Assembly (NCBI GenBank): GCA_035559315.1
Contig: DATMBJ010000101.1
Location: forward strand, 1-15,616
Length of the DNA stretch: 15,616 bases
From: DATLZM01 sp035559315
GTDB taxonomy: Bacteria; Actinomycetota; UBA4738; HRBIN12
Direction: 5' to 3'
Below, piece by piece: positions 1-7,697 of the stretch (position 1 is its first letter; each line of letters opens with the position of its first letter). The notes beneath the pieces are model-generated. The model was not told where the DNA came from. It did not search any database and worked only from the letters and a program-made list of their open reading frames with translations. Made by a program: the position numbers and the translations under genes.

Positions 1-1
1 C

Positions 2-151
2 CCGCCGCTCCTCGCGCAGATCCCGCTCACGGTCCGCCTCCAGCTGCTCGCGCTGCGGTTCGCCGTGGAGCGCGGCCAGGACCCCGACACCGTGATCGTG
101 GGGGCCTGGGCCGACCCGACGCTCTGGCGCCTCGGCGCGCCCCCCGGCTGA
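2..151 (+). CDS. C-terminal end of an unidentified protein (partial, 5' end outside window)
   Basis: An open frame enters from the left edge and stops at TGA 149-151, leaving 49 residues. The segment begins PPLLAQIPLTVRLQLLALRF, followed by an acidic/basic stretch with GQDPDTVIVGAWADP and the ending LWRLGAPPG. The pattern of a hydrophobic helix, 'RG-DPD' and a short tail loosely recalls the last helix of SIS-domain sugar-phosphate isomerases or GlmS-type transferases (which end IPLQLLAYH...RG-D-D). The resemblance is weak and I would not assign a function from it. It reads as real coding sequence because its leucine/alanine helix and acid balance differ from the Arg/Pro/Gly-rich shadow frames. 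It is convergent with hflX, so it belongs to a different transcription unit. Confidence 0.5.
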   Translation, partial: PPLLAQIPLTVRLQLLALRFAVERGQDPDTVIVGAWADPTLWRLGAPPG

Positions 152-237
152 CCCGGGCCGCCGGGGACGTCGGCGCGCCGCCCGGCCGACCCCGGTCGGG
201 GCGGCAGGCCCCTCGGCACACCGCCCGGCCGACCCCC
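131..237. repeat. Three imperfect GC-rich direct repeats at the end of the left gene
   Basis: Three copies of a segment of the form CTCGGCGCGCCGCCCGGCCGACCCC begin near 131, 169 and 212 (spacing 38 and 43 bp). The first copy lies in the last codons of the partial gene and its stop, and the other two lie in the intergenic space. The copies differ at several bases. The core GTCGGCGCGCCGCCC (169-183) occurs again exactly at 8491-8505 inside the recX start region. In DNA this rich in G+C, short matches can arise by composition alone, so significance is uncertain. Confidence 0.35.
185..205. terminator. Possible bidirectional terminator stem between convergent genes
   Basis: Between the stop of the left gene (151) and the stop of hflX (250) there is an inverted repeat GCC-ga-CCCC-GGTC-GGGG-c-GGC. 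The inner stem of four G:C pairs has a four-base loop (190-201) and the outer three pairs are separated by a small internal loop. It reads the same way on both strands, as suits convergent genes. There is no T-tract on either side, so it is not a classical intrinsic terminator. This 98-bp gap holds nothing else that I recognise apart from the repeats. Confidence 0.3.
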
Positions 238-249
238 GCCCGTCGGCCC

Positions 250-1605
250 TCAGCGCTGGCGGACGCGGGCGCGGACCGGCTCCACGACGAGGTCGCGGAC
301 CGCCGGGATGAGCCGCTCCCCGACCCGGGCCCGGACCCGGGTCCCGCCGTCGCCCGGCTCGACGGCCAGGACCTCCCCCTCCCGGTACAGCCGCGCCACG
401 AGGTCCTCCCGCCCCGGCGGCACGAGCAGCGCGACCTCGACCGGCGGGTGCGGCAGGGCCTCCGCCACCCGCTCCAGCAGCTCCCCGAGCCCCTCGCCGG
501 TGAGGGCGGAGATCGGGACCCCCTCGGGGTGGCGGCGGACCACCCGGGCCCGCTCCACCTCCGAGAGCAGGTCCACCTTGTTGAGCGCGAGGACCTCCGG
601 GATCCCCCCGGCGCCGATCTCGCCCAGGACCTCGCGGACCGCCGCCACCTGGGACTCGAGCGCCGGGGACGCGGCGTCGGCCACGTGCAGCACGAGCGAG
701 GCCAGGGCCACCTCCTCGAGGGTGGAGCGGAACGCCTCGACCAGGTCGTGGGGGAGCTTTTCCACGAACCCCACGGTGTCCGAGACCGTGGCCTTCCTCC
801 CGCCCGGCAGGGAGATCCGGCGCACCGTGGGGTCGAGCGTCGCGAAGAGCTGGTCGGCGACGAGGACGCCCGCGCGGGTGAGCGCGTTCATGAGCGTCGA
901 CTTCCCGGCGTTCGTGTAGCCCACGATCGCGACCTGGGGCACGCCGGCCTCCTCCCGGCGCGCCCGCTTCACCCGCCGGGTCCGGGCCAGGTCGGCCAGG
1001 TCCCGCCGGAGCTTCGCGATCCGTCGCCGGATGTGCTGGCGGTCGACCTCGAGCTTCGTCTCCCCCGGGCCCCGGGTCCCGATGCCGCCGCCGAGGCGCG
1101 ACATCGCCTCGCCCCAGCCCCGCAGCCTCGGCAGGAGGTAGTTGAGCTGCGCCAGCTCGACCTGGGCCCGCCCCTCGCGGGACCGCGCGTGGAGGGCGAA
1201 GATGTCGAGGATCAGCGCGGTCCGGTCGACGACCTTCACGCCGAGCCGCTCCTCGAGGGTGCGGAGCTGCCCGGGCGAGAGCTCGTCGTCGAAGATCACG
1301 ACGTCGGCGCCGGTCTCGTGGAGCGTCCGGTGGATCTCCTCGACCTTGCCCTTGCCGACGAACGTGGCGGGGTCGGGCACGCTCCGGCTCTGCACCACGC
1401 GGGCCACCGGCTCGGCCCCCGCGGTCTCGGCCAGGGCGGCCAGCTCGTCCAGGGACCCCTCGTCGATCCCGGGCCCCACCCCGACCAGCACGGCGCGCTC
1501 GGGGACCCGTGGCCGCCAGGCCGCCGAGAGCGGCGACTCGAGGGTCCCGCGGCCGCCCCGGCGGCGCGCGGCGCGCGCCCCCACGGTCCTCGCCCGCTCC
1601 CCCAT
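250..1605 (-). CDS. hflX: GTPase HflX (ribosome-associated GTPase)
   Basis: HflX is a GTPase that binds the ribosomal E/A-site region and splits stalled or heat-damaged 70S ribosomes. The protein is 451 residues. An Arg-rich leader (1-35) precedes the HflX N-domain, which has FVGKGKVEEI near 82-91 and FDDELSPGQLRTLE near 105-118. The glycine-rich segment SRLGGGIGTRGPGETKLE follows at 169-186. The G domain has P-loop GYTNAGKST (229-237), G2 LFATLDPT, G3 DTVGF (276-280) and G4 NKVD (342-345). All switch motifs are intact. The ATG overlaps the upstream aminotransferase stop by one base (TGATG), implying translational coupling, and a G-rich run just upstream can serve as ribosome binding site. 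The frame stays open further upstream, but that part lacks HflX homology and lies antisense-frame within the aminotransferase gene. It is the last gene of the rny-to-hflX unit. Confidence 0.97.
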   Translation of the reverse strand: MGERARTVGARAARRRGGRGTLESPLSAAWRPRVPERAVLVGVGPGIDEGSLDELAALAETAGAEPVARVVQSRSVPDPATFVGKGKVEEIHRTLHETGADVVIFDDELSPGQLRTLEERLGVKVVDRTALILDIFALHARSREGRAQVELAQLNYLLPRLRGWGEAMSRLGGGIGTRGPGETKLEVDRQHIRRRIAKLRRDLADLARTRRVKRARREEAGVPQVAIVGYTNAGKSTLMNALTRAGVLVADQLFATLDPTVRRISLPGGRKATVSDTVGFVEKLPHDLVEAFRSTLEEVALASLVLHVADAASPALESQVAAVREVLGEIGAGGIPEVLALNKVDLLSEVERARVVRRHPEGVPISALTGEGLGELLERVAEALPHPPVEVALLVPPGREDLVARLYREGEVLAVEPGDGGTRVRARVGERLIPAVRDLVVEPVRARVRQR

Positions 1606-2762
1606 CAGCCCCCCAGCGCCCGCGTGACCCGCGCCATGGCCTCCTCCAGCCGGTCGTCGGGCACGGTGAGGGACAGCCGCACGTAGCCCTCGCCGTTCGC
1701 GCCGTAGCCGGAGCCCGGCGCGACGAACACCCCGGCCTCGTCGAGGAGGAGGTCGGCGAAGGAGGTCGAGGTGTGGCCCTCGGGCACGGGCAGCCAGACG
1801 TAGATCGCCCCGAGCGGCGGCTTGAGCGACCACCCGAGCCGCTCGAACGTCCCCACGACCAGGTCCCGCCGCCGCCGGTAGACGGCGCGGAGCTCCTCGA
1901 CGTGGTCCTGGGGGCCGGTGAGCGCGGCGATCGCCGCCCGCTGGATCGCCGTGAACACCCCCGAGTCGATGTTGGTCTTCACGGTCCCCAGGGCCCGGAC
2001 CGCGTCGGCGTTCCCGACCGCGAACCCGATCCGCCACCCGGTCATGTTGTGGTGCTTGGAGAGAGAGTGGAACTCGATCGCCACGTCCTTCGCGCCCGGC
2101 GCCTGGAGCACCGAGGGCGCCACGTAGCCATCGTAGGTGATCTCGGTGTACGCGGCATCGTGGACCAGCAGGAGGTCGTGGGCGCGGGCGAACTCCACGG
2201 CCCGGGCGAAGAGGTCCAGGTCGGCCACGGCGCCGGTCGGGTTCCCCGGGAAGTTCAGGACCACGTAGCGGGTGCGCTCCGAGACCGGCGCCCGCTCGAG
2301 GTCCGGGAGGAAGCCGTCCTCCGCCGGCATCGGGAGCGAGACCGGGGTCCCGCCCGCGAGCACCACGCTCGTGCCGTACACCGGGTAGCCGGGGTCGGCC
2401 ACGAGGGCCTCGTCGCCGGGGTCGATGAAGGCCACCGGGAGGTGGGCGAGCCCCTCCTTGGAGCCGATCAGCGAGACCACCTCGGTCTCGGGGTCGAGCT
2501 CCACGCCGAAGCGCCGCCGGTACCACTCGGCGACCGCGCTCCGGAACTCGACCGTCCCGTAGTAGGTCGGGTAGCGGTGGGTGGTCGGGTCGTCGAGCGC
2601 CTCCTTCATCGCCCGCACGATGTGGGGGGGCGTGGGGAGGTCGGGGTCCCCGACCCCGAGCGAGATCACGTCCACCCCGGCCGCCCGCTTCGCCTCGAGC
2701 TTCCGGTCGAGCTCGGCGAACAGGTACGGCGGCAGCGCCTCGATCCTCCTCGCGACCCGCAT
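1605..2762 (-). CDS. dapL: LL-diaminopimelate aminotransferase (class I/II PLP aminotransferase)
   Basis: A 385-residue fold-type I aminotransferase. Visible landmarks are GVGDPDLPTP (36-45), SKEGL (101-105), the PLP-binding FPGNPTG (171-177), D202 in HDAAY, the Schiff-base lysine K236 in HSLSKHHNMTGWR, R244, and the substrate-carboxylate arginine R362 in YVRLSL. The DapL/aspartate aminotransferase family typically has SLSKTYNMTGWR, so 'HH' in place of 'TY' is a variation near the active site. DapL converts tetrahydrodipicolinate plus glutamate to LL-diaminopimelate in one step. The assignment to DapL rather than a general aspartate or alanine aminotransferase rests mainly on its position 13 bp after dapF, whose substrate is LL-diaminopimelate. 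The start is ATG with a strong Shine-Dalgarno GGAAGGAGG in the 13-bp gap. No dapD, dapC or dapE is seen nearby. Confidence 0.85.
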   Translation of the reverse strand: MRVARRIEALPPYLFAELDRKLEAKRAAGVDVISLGVGDPDLPTPPHIVRAMKEALDDPTTHRYPTYYGTVEFRSAVAEWYRRRFGVELDPETEVVSLIGSKEGLAHLPVAFIDPGDEALVADPGYPVYGTSVVLAGGTPVSLPMPAEDGFLPDLERAPVSERTRYVVLNFPGNPTGAVADLDLFARAVEFARAHDLLLVHDAAYTEITYDGYVAPSVLQAPGAKDVAIEFHSLSKHHNMTGWRIGFAVGNADAVRALGTVKTNIDSGVFTAIQRAAIAALTGPQDHVEELRAVYRRRRDLVVGTFERLGWSLKPPLGAIYVWLPVPEGHTSTSFADLLLDEAGVFVAPGSGYGANGEGYVRLSLTVPDDRLEEAMARVTRALGG

Positions 2763-2775
2763 GCTCCTCCTTCCC

Positions 2776-3663
2776 CTAGCCCTCGGCCGCGGCCCCCGCC
2801 GCGACCCACGCTGGATCCAGCACGCCCTCGAACACCCGCACCGCGGGCCCCGTGAGCAGGACCCGCCCGTCCTCCTCCCAGGAGACCACCAGGGTCCCGC
2901 CGGGGAAGCGGACCTCGGCCCGTCGGCCGACGAGCCCGGCCTCGGCCGCGGCCACGAGCGCCGCGCAGGCCCCGGTCCCGCAGGCCATCGTCTCGCCCAC
3001 GCCGCGCTCCCAGACCCGCACGCGCAGGGCGCCGCCGTGGGCCCGGACGAACTCCACGTTGGTCCCCTCGGGGAAGCGGGGGTCCCGCTCCAGCAGCGGG
3101 CCGACGGAGGCCACCTCGATCGCCTCCGGATCCCGGTCCGCCAGCAGGACCAGGTGCGGGTTCCCCATCGAGACGGCGGTCCCCGGGAACGCCTCCCCGC
3201 CGGCCTCGACCGGCTGGCGGAGGAAGGGCTCCTCCGCCGGCCCCGCCATCGGGATCTCCGCCCGGGCGAACGCCGGCCGCCCCATGTCCACGGTGACGGC
3301 CTCGACCGCGCCGTCGCGGACCCCGAGCGACAGGTGCCGGAGCCCGGCGCGGGTGGCCACGTCGAGCTCGGTGCGCCGGGTGAGCCCGCGGTCGTAGACC
3401 AGCTTCCCCAGGCAGCGGATCCCGTTCCCGCACATCTCCGCCAGGCTCCCGTCGGCGTTGCGGTAGTCCATCGCGAAGTCGGCCCCCTCGGCCCGGGTCA
3501 CCCGGATCACGCCGTCGGCCCCGACGCCGAACCGGCGGTCGCAGATCCGGGCCACGAGGGCCGCATCGAGCGGCCGCGCGTCCTCGAGGTCCTCGAGCAG
3601 CACGAAGTCGTTCCCGGTCCCGTGGTACTTCCAGAACCGGACCGGCTCCGTCGCCTCACCCAC
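2776..3663 (-). CDS. dapF: Diaminopimelate epimerase
   Basis: DapF is a cofactor-independent racemase that inverts LL-diaminopimelate to the meso form used for lysine and peptidoglycan cross-links. The protein has 295 residues, slightly longer than the usual 270-280. The N-terminal half carries KYHGTGNDF (12-20) and the first catalytic cysteine C78 in EMCGNGIRC. The second half carries SMGNPH (165-170), the substrate-binding EGTNVEFV and the second catalytic cysteine C228 in MACGTGACA. Both proton-transfer cysteines are therefore present. The start is GTG at 3663, overlapping the end of miaA by 8 bp. No other ATG, GTG or TTG occurs before the conserved FWKYHGTGNDF block, so this start is the only sensible one. 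The stop is TAG, 13 bp before the aminotransferase. Confidence 0.97.
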   Translation of the reverse strand: MGEATEPVRFWKYHGTGNDFVLLEDLEDARPLDAALVARICDRRFGVGADGVIRVTRAEGADFAMDYRNADGSLAEMCGNGIRCLGKLVYDRGLTRRTELDVATRAGLRHLSLGVRDGAVEAVTVDMGRPAFARAEIPMAGPAEEPFLRQPVEAGGEAFPGTAVSMGNPHLVLLADRDPEAIEVASVGPLLERDPRFPEGTNVEFVRAHGGALRVRVWERGVGETMACGTGACAALVAAAEAGLVGRRAEVRFPGGTLVVSWEEDGRVLLTGPAVRVFEGVLDPAWVAAGAAAEG

Positions 3664-4591
3664 CGAGCAGGTACCCCCGGATCTCCTCCACGAGCGCCGG
3701 CGCGCCCTCCTCCCCGGCCTCGAACCACCGCACCCGCGGGTCCCGCCGGAACCATGCGAGCTGCCGACGCGCCAGCGCCTTCGTCCGCTTCACGATCCGC
3801 GCCACGGCCTCCTCGAGCGACCACTCGCCGGCGAGGTGGCGCGCGACCTCAGCGTACCCGATGGCCTGGCTCGCGGTGAGCCACCGCCCGAACCCGCGTT
3901 CCAGGAGGCTCCGCACCTCCTCGACGAGCCCGCCCCGGACCTGCGCCCAGGCCCGCTCCTCGATCCGCCGGTGGAGGAGGGGCCGGGGCATCGTGACCCC
4001 CGCCGCCCGGACGCGCCCCGGGGGGAACCGGTCCCAGGCCCGGGCGAACGAGGAGAACGGCCGCCCGGTGAGCTGGACGACCTCGAGGGCCCGGATGGTC
4101 CGCCGCACGTTGGCCGGCTCGATCTTCGCCGCCGCCGCCGGGTCGAGCCCGCGGAGGCGCTCGTACAGCCGGAGCGCCCCCCGCCCGGCGGCCTCCCGCT
4201 CGAGCTCGGCCCGGACCCGGGGGTCGGTCGGGGGGAACGCGAGGTCGTCGACCACGGCCCGGAAGTACAGGCCCGAGCCCCCCACGAGGAGCACGCGGCG
4301 GCCGCGGGCGCGGATGTCCCGGATCGCCTCCCGCGCGAGCTCCTGGTAGCGGGCCACCGTGAAGGCCTCCTCGGGCTCGGCCACGTCCACCAGGTGGTGG
4401 GGGACCCGGGCCCGCAGCTCCGGGGAGGGCTTGGCCGTCCCCACGTCCATCCCCCGGTAGATGGTGGTCGAGTCGACCGAGACGATCTCGGCCCCGAGGG
4501 ACTCCGCGAGCAGCACCCCGGCCTCGGTCTTCCCCACGGCGGTGGGGCCGACCAGGGCGAGGAGCGGCTCCCCCCGCCGGGCCGCGGGCAT
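3656..4591 (-). CDS. miaA: tRNA dimethylallyltransferase MiaA
   Basis: MiaA transfers a dimethylallyl group to N6 of A37 in tRNAs that read U-starting codons, giving i6A. The protein has 311 residues. Visible are the P-loop GPTAVGKT (15-22), the acceptor-site block VDSTTIYRGMDVGTAKP (39-55), HHLVDV (65-70), GGSGLYFRAVVDDL (104-117), and the C-terminal TASQAIGYAE and RRQLAWFRRD (275-284). All family landmarks are present. The usual DSMQVYR is DSTTIYR here, so the general-base aspartate D40 and R46 are kept but M-Q are replaced by T-T. The ATG abuts the TAG of miaB with no gap and has no Shine-Dalgarno, so translation is probably coupled to miaB. The end overlaps dapF by 8 bp. The product feeds MiaB encoded just upstream. 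Confidence 0.97.
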   Translation of the reverse strand: MPAARRGEPLLALVGPTAVGKTEAGVLLAESLGAEIVSVDSTTIYRGMDVGTAKPSPELRARVPHHLVDVAEPEEAFTVARYQELAREAIRDIRARGRRVLLVGGSGLYFRAVVDDLAFPPTDPRVRAELEREAAGRGALRLYERLRGLDPAAAAKIEPANVRRTIRALEVVQLTGRPFSSFARAWDRFPPGRVRAAGVTMPRPLLHRRIEERAWAQVRGGLVEEVRSLLERGFGRWLTASQAIGYAEVARHLAGEWSLEEAVARIVKRTKALARRQLAWFRRDPRVRWFEAGEEGAPALVEEIRGYLLGG

Positions 4592-6016
4592 CTACCGGAC
4601 GGCGGGGGCGGGAACCGGGGCGACGGGGGCGCCGGCTCCGGCGGGGGCGGCGACCGCCCCGGGGGACCCGCCGGCGGCGGGGACGGGAGCGCCCTCGACC
4701 GCGAGCACCTCCCCCACGAGGTGGTGCCGGCCGGCGCCCGTGATCCGCGCCGTGAGGAACGTCCCCGGCGGGTAGGAGCCCGGGACGTGGACGATCCGGT
4801 TGGTCCGGGTCCGCCCCTGGACGTTCCCCTTCCTGCCCTCGCCCTCGACCAGCACCTCGAAGGTCCGCCCGATCTGCTCGCGGTTCCGCTCGAGCGTGAT
4901 CGCCTCCTGGAGCGCCACCAGCCGCTCGAACCGCTCCTGCACGACCTCCTTGGGGACCTGGTCGGGCATCGAGGCGGCGACCGTCCCCGGCCGGGGCGAG
5001 TACTGGAACATGTAGGCCGAGTCGAACCTCGCCTCCCGGACCACCTCCAGCGTGGCCCGGAAGTCCTCCTCGGTCTCGCCCGGGAAGCCCACGATGATGT
5101 CGGTGGAGACCGCGATCCCCGGGATGGCGGCCCGGATCCGCTCCAGCCAGGCGAGGTACCGGGCGCTCCGGTAGGACCGGCGCATCAGCCGGAGGATCCG
5201 GTCCGAGCCCGACTGGAGCGGGAAGTGGATGTGCTCGCAGATCTTCTCCCCCTCGGCCATCGCCTCGATCACGTCGGGCGTGAAGTCGTGGGGGTGGGGG
5301 CTCGTGAACCGGATGCGCCGGAGGCCCTCGACCGCATCGAGCGCCCGGAGGAGGTCGGCGAACAGCGGCCGGCGGGAGGAGCCGGGGACCGTGAGATCCC
5401 GGCCGTAGGTGTTCACGTTCTGGCCGAGCAGCGTGACCTCCACGACGCCCTGGCGGACCAGCGCCTGGACCTCGGCGAGGATGTCGCCGAGCGGCCGCGA
5501 GCGCTGGGGCCCCCGGACCAGCGGGACGATGCAGAACGTGCAGGCGTTGTCGCAGCCCACCGAGACCTGCACCCAGGCGTGGTGGCGGACCTCCCGCCGC
5601 GCCGGGAGCGCGCTCGGGAACACCTCGGTGTACTCGCGGAGGTCCATCTGCGGACCCTCCCGCTCCGCGCGGCGGAGGAGGTCGAGGAGGCCGGGGAGCG
5701 CGTGGGTCCCGACCACGACGTCCACCCATGGCGCGCGCTCCAGGATCAGCCCGCCGTCCTTCTGGGCCAGGCAGCCGGCGACCACGATCCGCATCGACGG
5801 GTTCCGCTCCTTGAGCGGGCGGAGGTGCCCGAGGTTGCCGTAGAGGCGATCGTCGGCGTTCTGGCGGATGGCGCAGGTGTTGAAGACCACGACGCCCGCC
5901 CGGGCCGGGTCCTCGGCCCGGACGTAGCCGTCCGACTCGAGCAGCCCCGCGATCCGCTCGGAGTCGTGTTCGTTCATCTGGCACCCGAAGGTGCGGATGA
6001 GGTAGGTCCGCTCCAT
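4592..6016 (-). CDS. miaB: tRNA-2-methylthio-N6-dimethylallyladenosine synthase MiaB
   Basis: MiaB is a radical-SAM methylthiotransferase with two 4Fe-4S clusters that turns i6A37 into ms2i6A37 in tRNA. The 474-residue product has the N-terminal MTTase domain with cluster cysteines C12 (FGCQMNEHDSE), C48 (NTCAIR) and C82 (AGCLAQ). The radical-SAM CxxxCxxC is at C155, C159 and C162 (GCDNACTFC), and a TRAM RNA-binding domain follows at about 380-445. The segment LQSGSDRIL and GFPGETEEDF are also family signatures. After the TRAM domain the protein carries an Ala/Pro/Gly-rich tail of about 28 residues that ordinary MiaB proteins lack. The start is ATG at 6016, 64 bp after rny, with a GGGGG run two bases upstream. 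It directly abuts miaA, whose product supplies its substrate. Confidence 0.97.
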   Translation of the reverse strand: MERTYLIRTFGCQMNEHDSERIAGLLESDGYVRAEDPARAGVVVFNTCAIRQNADDRLYGNLGHLRPLKERNPSMRIVVAGCLAQKDGGLILERAPWVDVVVGTHALPGLLDLLRRAEREGPQMDLREYTEVFPSALPARREVRHHAWVQVSVGCDNACTFCIVPLVRGPQRSRPLGDILAEVQALVRQGVVEVTLLGQNVNTYGRDLTVPGSSRRPLFADLLRALDAVEGLRRIRFTSPHPHDFTPDVIEAMAEGEKICEHIHFPLQSGSDRILRLMRRSYRSARYLAWLERIRAAIPGIAVSTDIIVGFPGETEEDFRATLEVVREARFDSAYMFQYSPRPGTVAASMPDQVPKEVVQERFERLVALQEAITLERNREQIGRTFEVLVEGEGRKGNVQGRTRTNRIVHVPGSYPPGTFLTARITGAGRHHLVGEVLAVEGAPVPAAGGSPGAVAAPAGAGAPVAPVPAPAVR

Positions 6017-6080
6017 CGCCCCCGAGGCTACTACCGCCGCGGCGCCGCGACGGCGGGCCCCGAGCGGCCGGCCGCGCCGC

Positions 6081-7616
6081 TCACCGCGCGTACTCGACCG
6101 CCCGGGTCTCCCGCACCACCGTGATCTTGATCTGCCCGGGGTACTGGAGCTCCTCCTCGACCTGCTTCGCGATGTCCCGGGCCATCACCTGGGCCTGGAG
6201 GTCGTCGACCTCCTCGGGCCTCACGATCACCCGGACCTCGCGGCCGGCCTGCATCGCGAAGGTCTTCTCCACCCCCGGGTAGCTCTCGCAGATCCGCTCG
6301 AGGCGCTCCAGGCGCTTCACGTAGGTCTCGAGCGACTCCCGGCGGGCCCCCGGCCGGCCGCCCGAGATCTGGTCGGCGACCTGGGCCAGGACCGCTTCGA
6401 TCGTCCGCTGCTCGACCTCGCCGTGGTGGGACTCGATGCAGTGGACGACCTCCGGGGCCTCCTTGAGCCGCCGGGCGATCTCGGCGCCGATGATCGCGTG
6501 GGAGCCCTCGACCTCGTGGGTCACGGCCTTGCCGATGTCGTGGAGGAGGGCCCCCCGCTTCGGCACCGCCGGGTCCACCCCGAGCTCGGCGGCCAGGGCC
6601 GCCGCGATGTGGGCCGACTCCACGAGGTGCTTGAGGACGTTCTGCCCGTAGCTCGTGCGGTACTGGAGCCGGCCGAGCAGGCGGATCAGCTCCGGGTGCA
6701 TGTCGGTGATCCCGAGCTCGGCCACGGCCGCCTCCCCCGCCCGGCGGACCCGCTCCTCGATCTCCCGCTTGGCCCGCTCGTACGTCTCCTCGATCCGAGC
6801 GGGGTGGATCCGCCCGTCGGCGACGAGCTTCTCGAGCGTGAGCCGGGCCGTCTCGCGCCGCACCGGGTCGAACGAGGACAGCACCACCGACTCCGGGGTG
6901 TCGTCGATGATCAGGTTCACGCCGGTCACGGCCTCGAAGGCGCGGATGTTGCGGCCCTCGCGGCCGATGATCCGCCCCTTCATGTCGTCGGAGGGGAGGG
7001 CGAACACGGAGACCGTCGACTCCGTGGTCTGCTCGGAGGCCACCCGCTGGATCGCGATCGTGAGGATCTTCCGGGCGCGCTCCTCGCCCTCCTCCCGGGC
7101 CCGCTGCTCGATCTCGCGGACGGTCGCCATCGCGCGGCGCTTGGCCTCGTCCACGATCTCCGCCATCAGGGCCTCTTTGGCCTCCTGGGCGGTCATCCCG
7201 GCGATCCGCTCGAGCTGCCGGCGGTGGTTCTCGGCCGCCTTCTCGAGCTCCTCGCGCACCCGGCGGAGCTTCTGGTCCCGGTCCTCGAGCTCCCTGGCCC
7301 GCCGCTCGACCTCGGAGAGCTTCCGCTCCAGGGTCTCCTCCCGCTGGGCCAGGCGCTCCTCGTTCCGCTTGAGCTCCTCGCGGCGGGCCCGGATGTCGGC
7401 CTCGGCCTCCCGGCGCATCGCCGCGATCTCCTCCTTCACCTCCCGGAGCGACTGCCGCACGACGCCCTCGGCCTCGCGTTCCGCGTCGAGGAGGAGCTTC
7501 TGGGCCCGGGCCTCGGCGCTCTGCACCCGGGTGGTGGCGATCATCTGCCTGATCAGGTAGCCGATCCCGACGCCGGACGCCACCCCCACGGCGAGGAGGA
7601 TCAGGTTCTCGTTCAT
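6081..7616 (-). CDS. rny: Ribonuclease Y
   Basis: RNase Y is the membrane-anchored endoribonuclease that starts mRNA turnover in many Gram-positive bacteria. From the chosen start it is 511 residues, close to the usual 510-520. It has a single N-terminal membrane segment (about 4-22), a long charged coiled coil (about 30-185), a KH domain around GRIIGREGRNIRAFEAVTG (214-232), and an HD domain with the metal-binding pair H359-D360 in LLHDIGKAVTHEVEGSHA. The conserved SHHGE (396-400) follows. The open frame reaches 7673 with in-frame ATG codons at other places, but ATG 7616 puts the membrane segment at the very N terminus. It also has GGAGG five bases upstream. It heads the rny-miaB-miaA-dapF-dapL-hflX unit. 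The ymdB gene often found after rny is absent. Confidence 0.97.
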   Translation of the reverse strand: MNENLILLAVGVASGVGIGYLIRQMIATTRVQSAEARAQKLLLDAEREAEGVVRQSLREVKEEIAAMRREAEADIRARREELKRNEERLAQREETLERKLSEVERRARELEDRDQKLRRVREELEKAAENHRRQLERIAGMTAQEAKEALMAEIVDEAKRRAMATVREIEQRAREEGEERARKILTIAIQRVASEQTTESTVSVFALPSDDMKGRIIGREGRNIRAFEAVTGVNLIIDDTPESVVLSSFDPVRRETARLTLEKLVADGRIHPARIEETYERAKREIEERVRRAGEAAVAELGITDMHPELIRLLGRLQYRTSYGQNVLKHLVESAHIAAALAAELGVDPAVPKRGALLHDIGKAVTHEVEGSHAIIGAEIARRLKEAPEVVHCIESHHGEVEQRTIEAVLAQVADQISGGRPGARRESLETYVKRLERLERICESYPGVEKTFAMQAGREVRVIVRPEEVDDLQAQVMARDIAKQVEEELQYPGQIKITVVRETRAVEYAR

Positions 7617-7621
7617 CGTTG

Positions 7622-7626
7622 CCTCC
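7622..7626 (-). promoter_or_regulatory. Ribosome binding site that fixes the rny start
   Basis: On the minus strand the sequence reads ATATGGAGGCAACGATG, with GGAGG five bases before ATG 7616. An in-frame ATG four codons earlier (at 7628-7626) overlaps this motif, and a further one lies inside the hairpin. Neither has a comparable upstream site. Confidence 0.8.
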
Positions 7627-7637
7627 ATATGCAACAT

Positions 7638-7671
7638 GCCGAGCGACGGCCCCTCGGGCCACCTGCTCGGC
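7638..7671 (-). promoter_or_regulatory. Nested hairpin in the rny 5' leader
   Basis: Arms GCCGAGC (7638-7644) and GCTCGGC (7665-7671) are perfectly complementary over seven pairs. They enclose an inner perfect stem GGCCC (7648-7652) / GGGCC (7656-7660) with a three-base loop. The two stems are separated by 3- and 4-base bulges. In the rny transcript this two-tier hairpin ends 11 bases before the GGAGG. It could control translation or stability of the message. A palindrome CACGCGCGTG (7671-7680) adjoins it. Confidence 0.55.
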
Positions 7672-7697
7672 ACGCGCGTGCGGGACGGGGTCGCTGG

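Noticed and set aside
250..2526. 758-residue minus-strand open frame covering hflX and most of the aminotransferase gene
   Set aside because: Only the part from 1605 down is HflX. The upstream part is Arg/Gly/Pro-rich shadow of dapL in another frame.
3836..6124. 762-residue plus-strand frame opposite miaA and miaB, and similar long plus-strand frames elsewhere
   Set aside because: In very G+C-rich DNA, antisense frames stay open because stop codons are rare. Composition is Pro/Arg/Gly/His-rich with no domain.
7617..7673. Longer N terminus for RNase Y from ATG 7673
   Set aside because: It would read through the hairpin and the ribosome binding site and push the membrane anchor inward. ATG 7616 has a well-spaced GGAGG.
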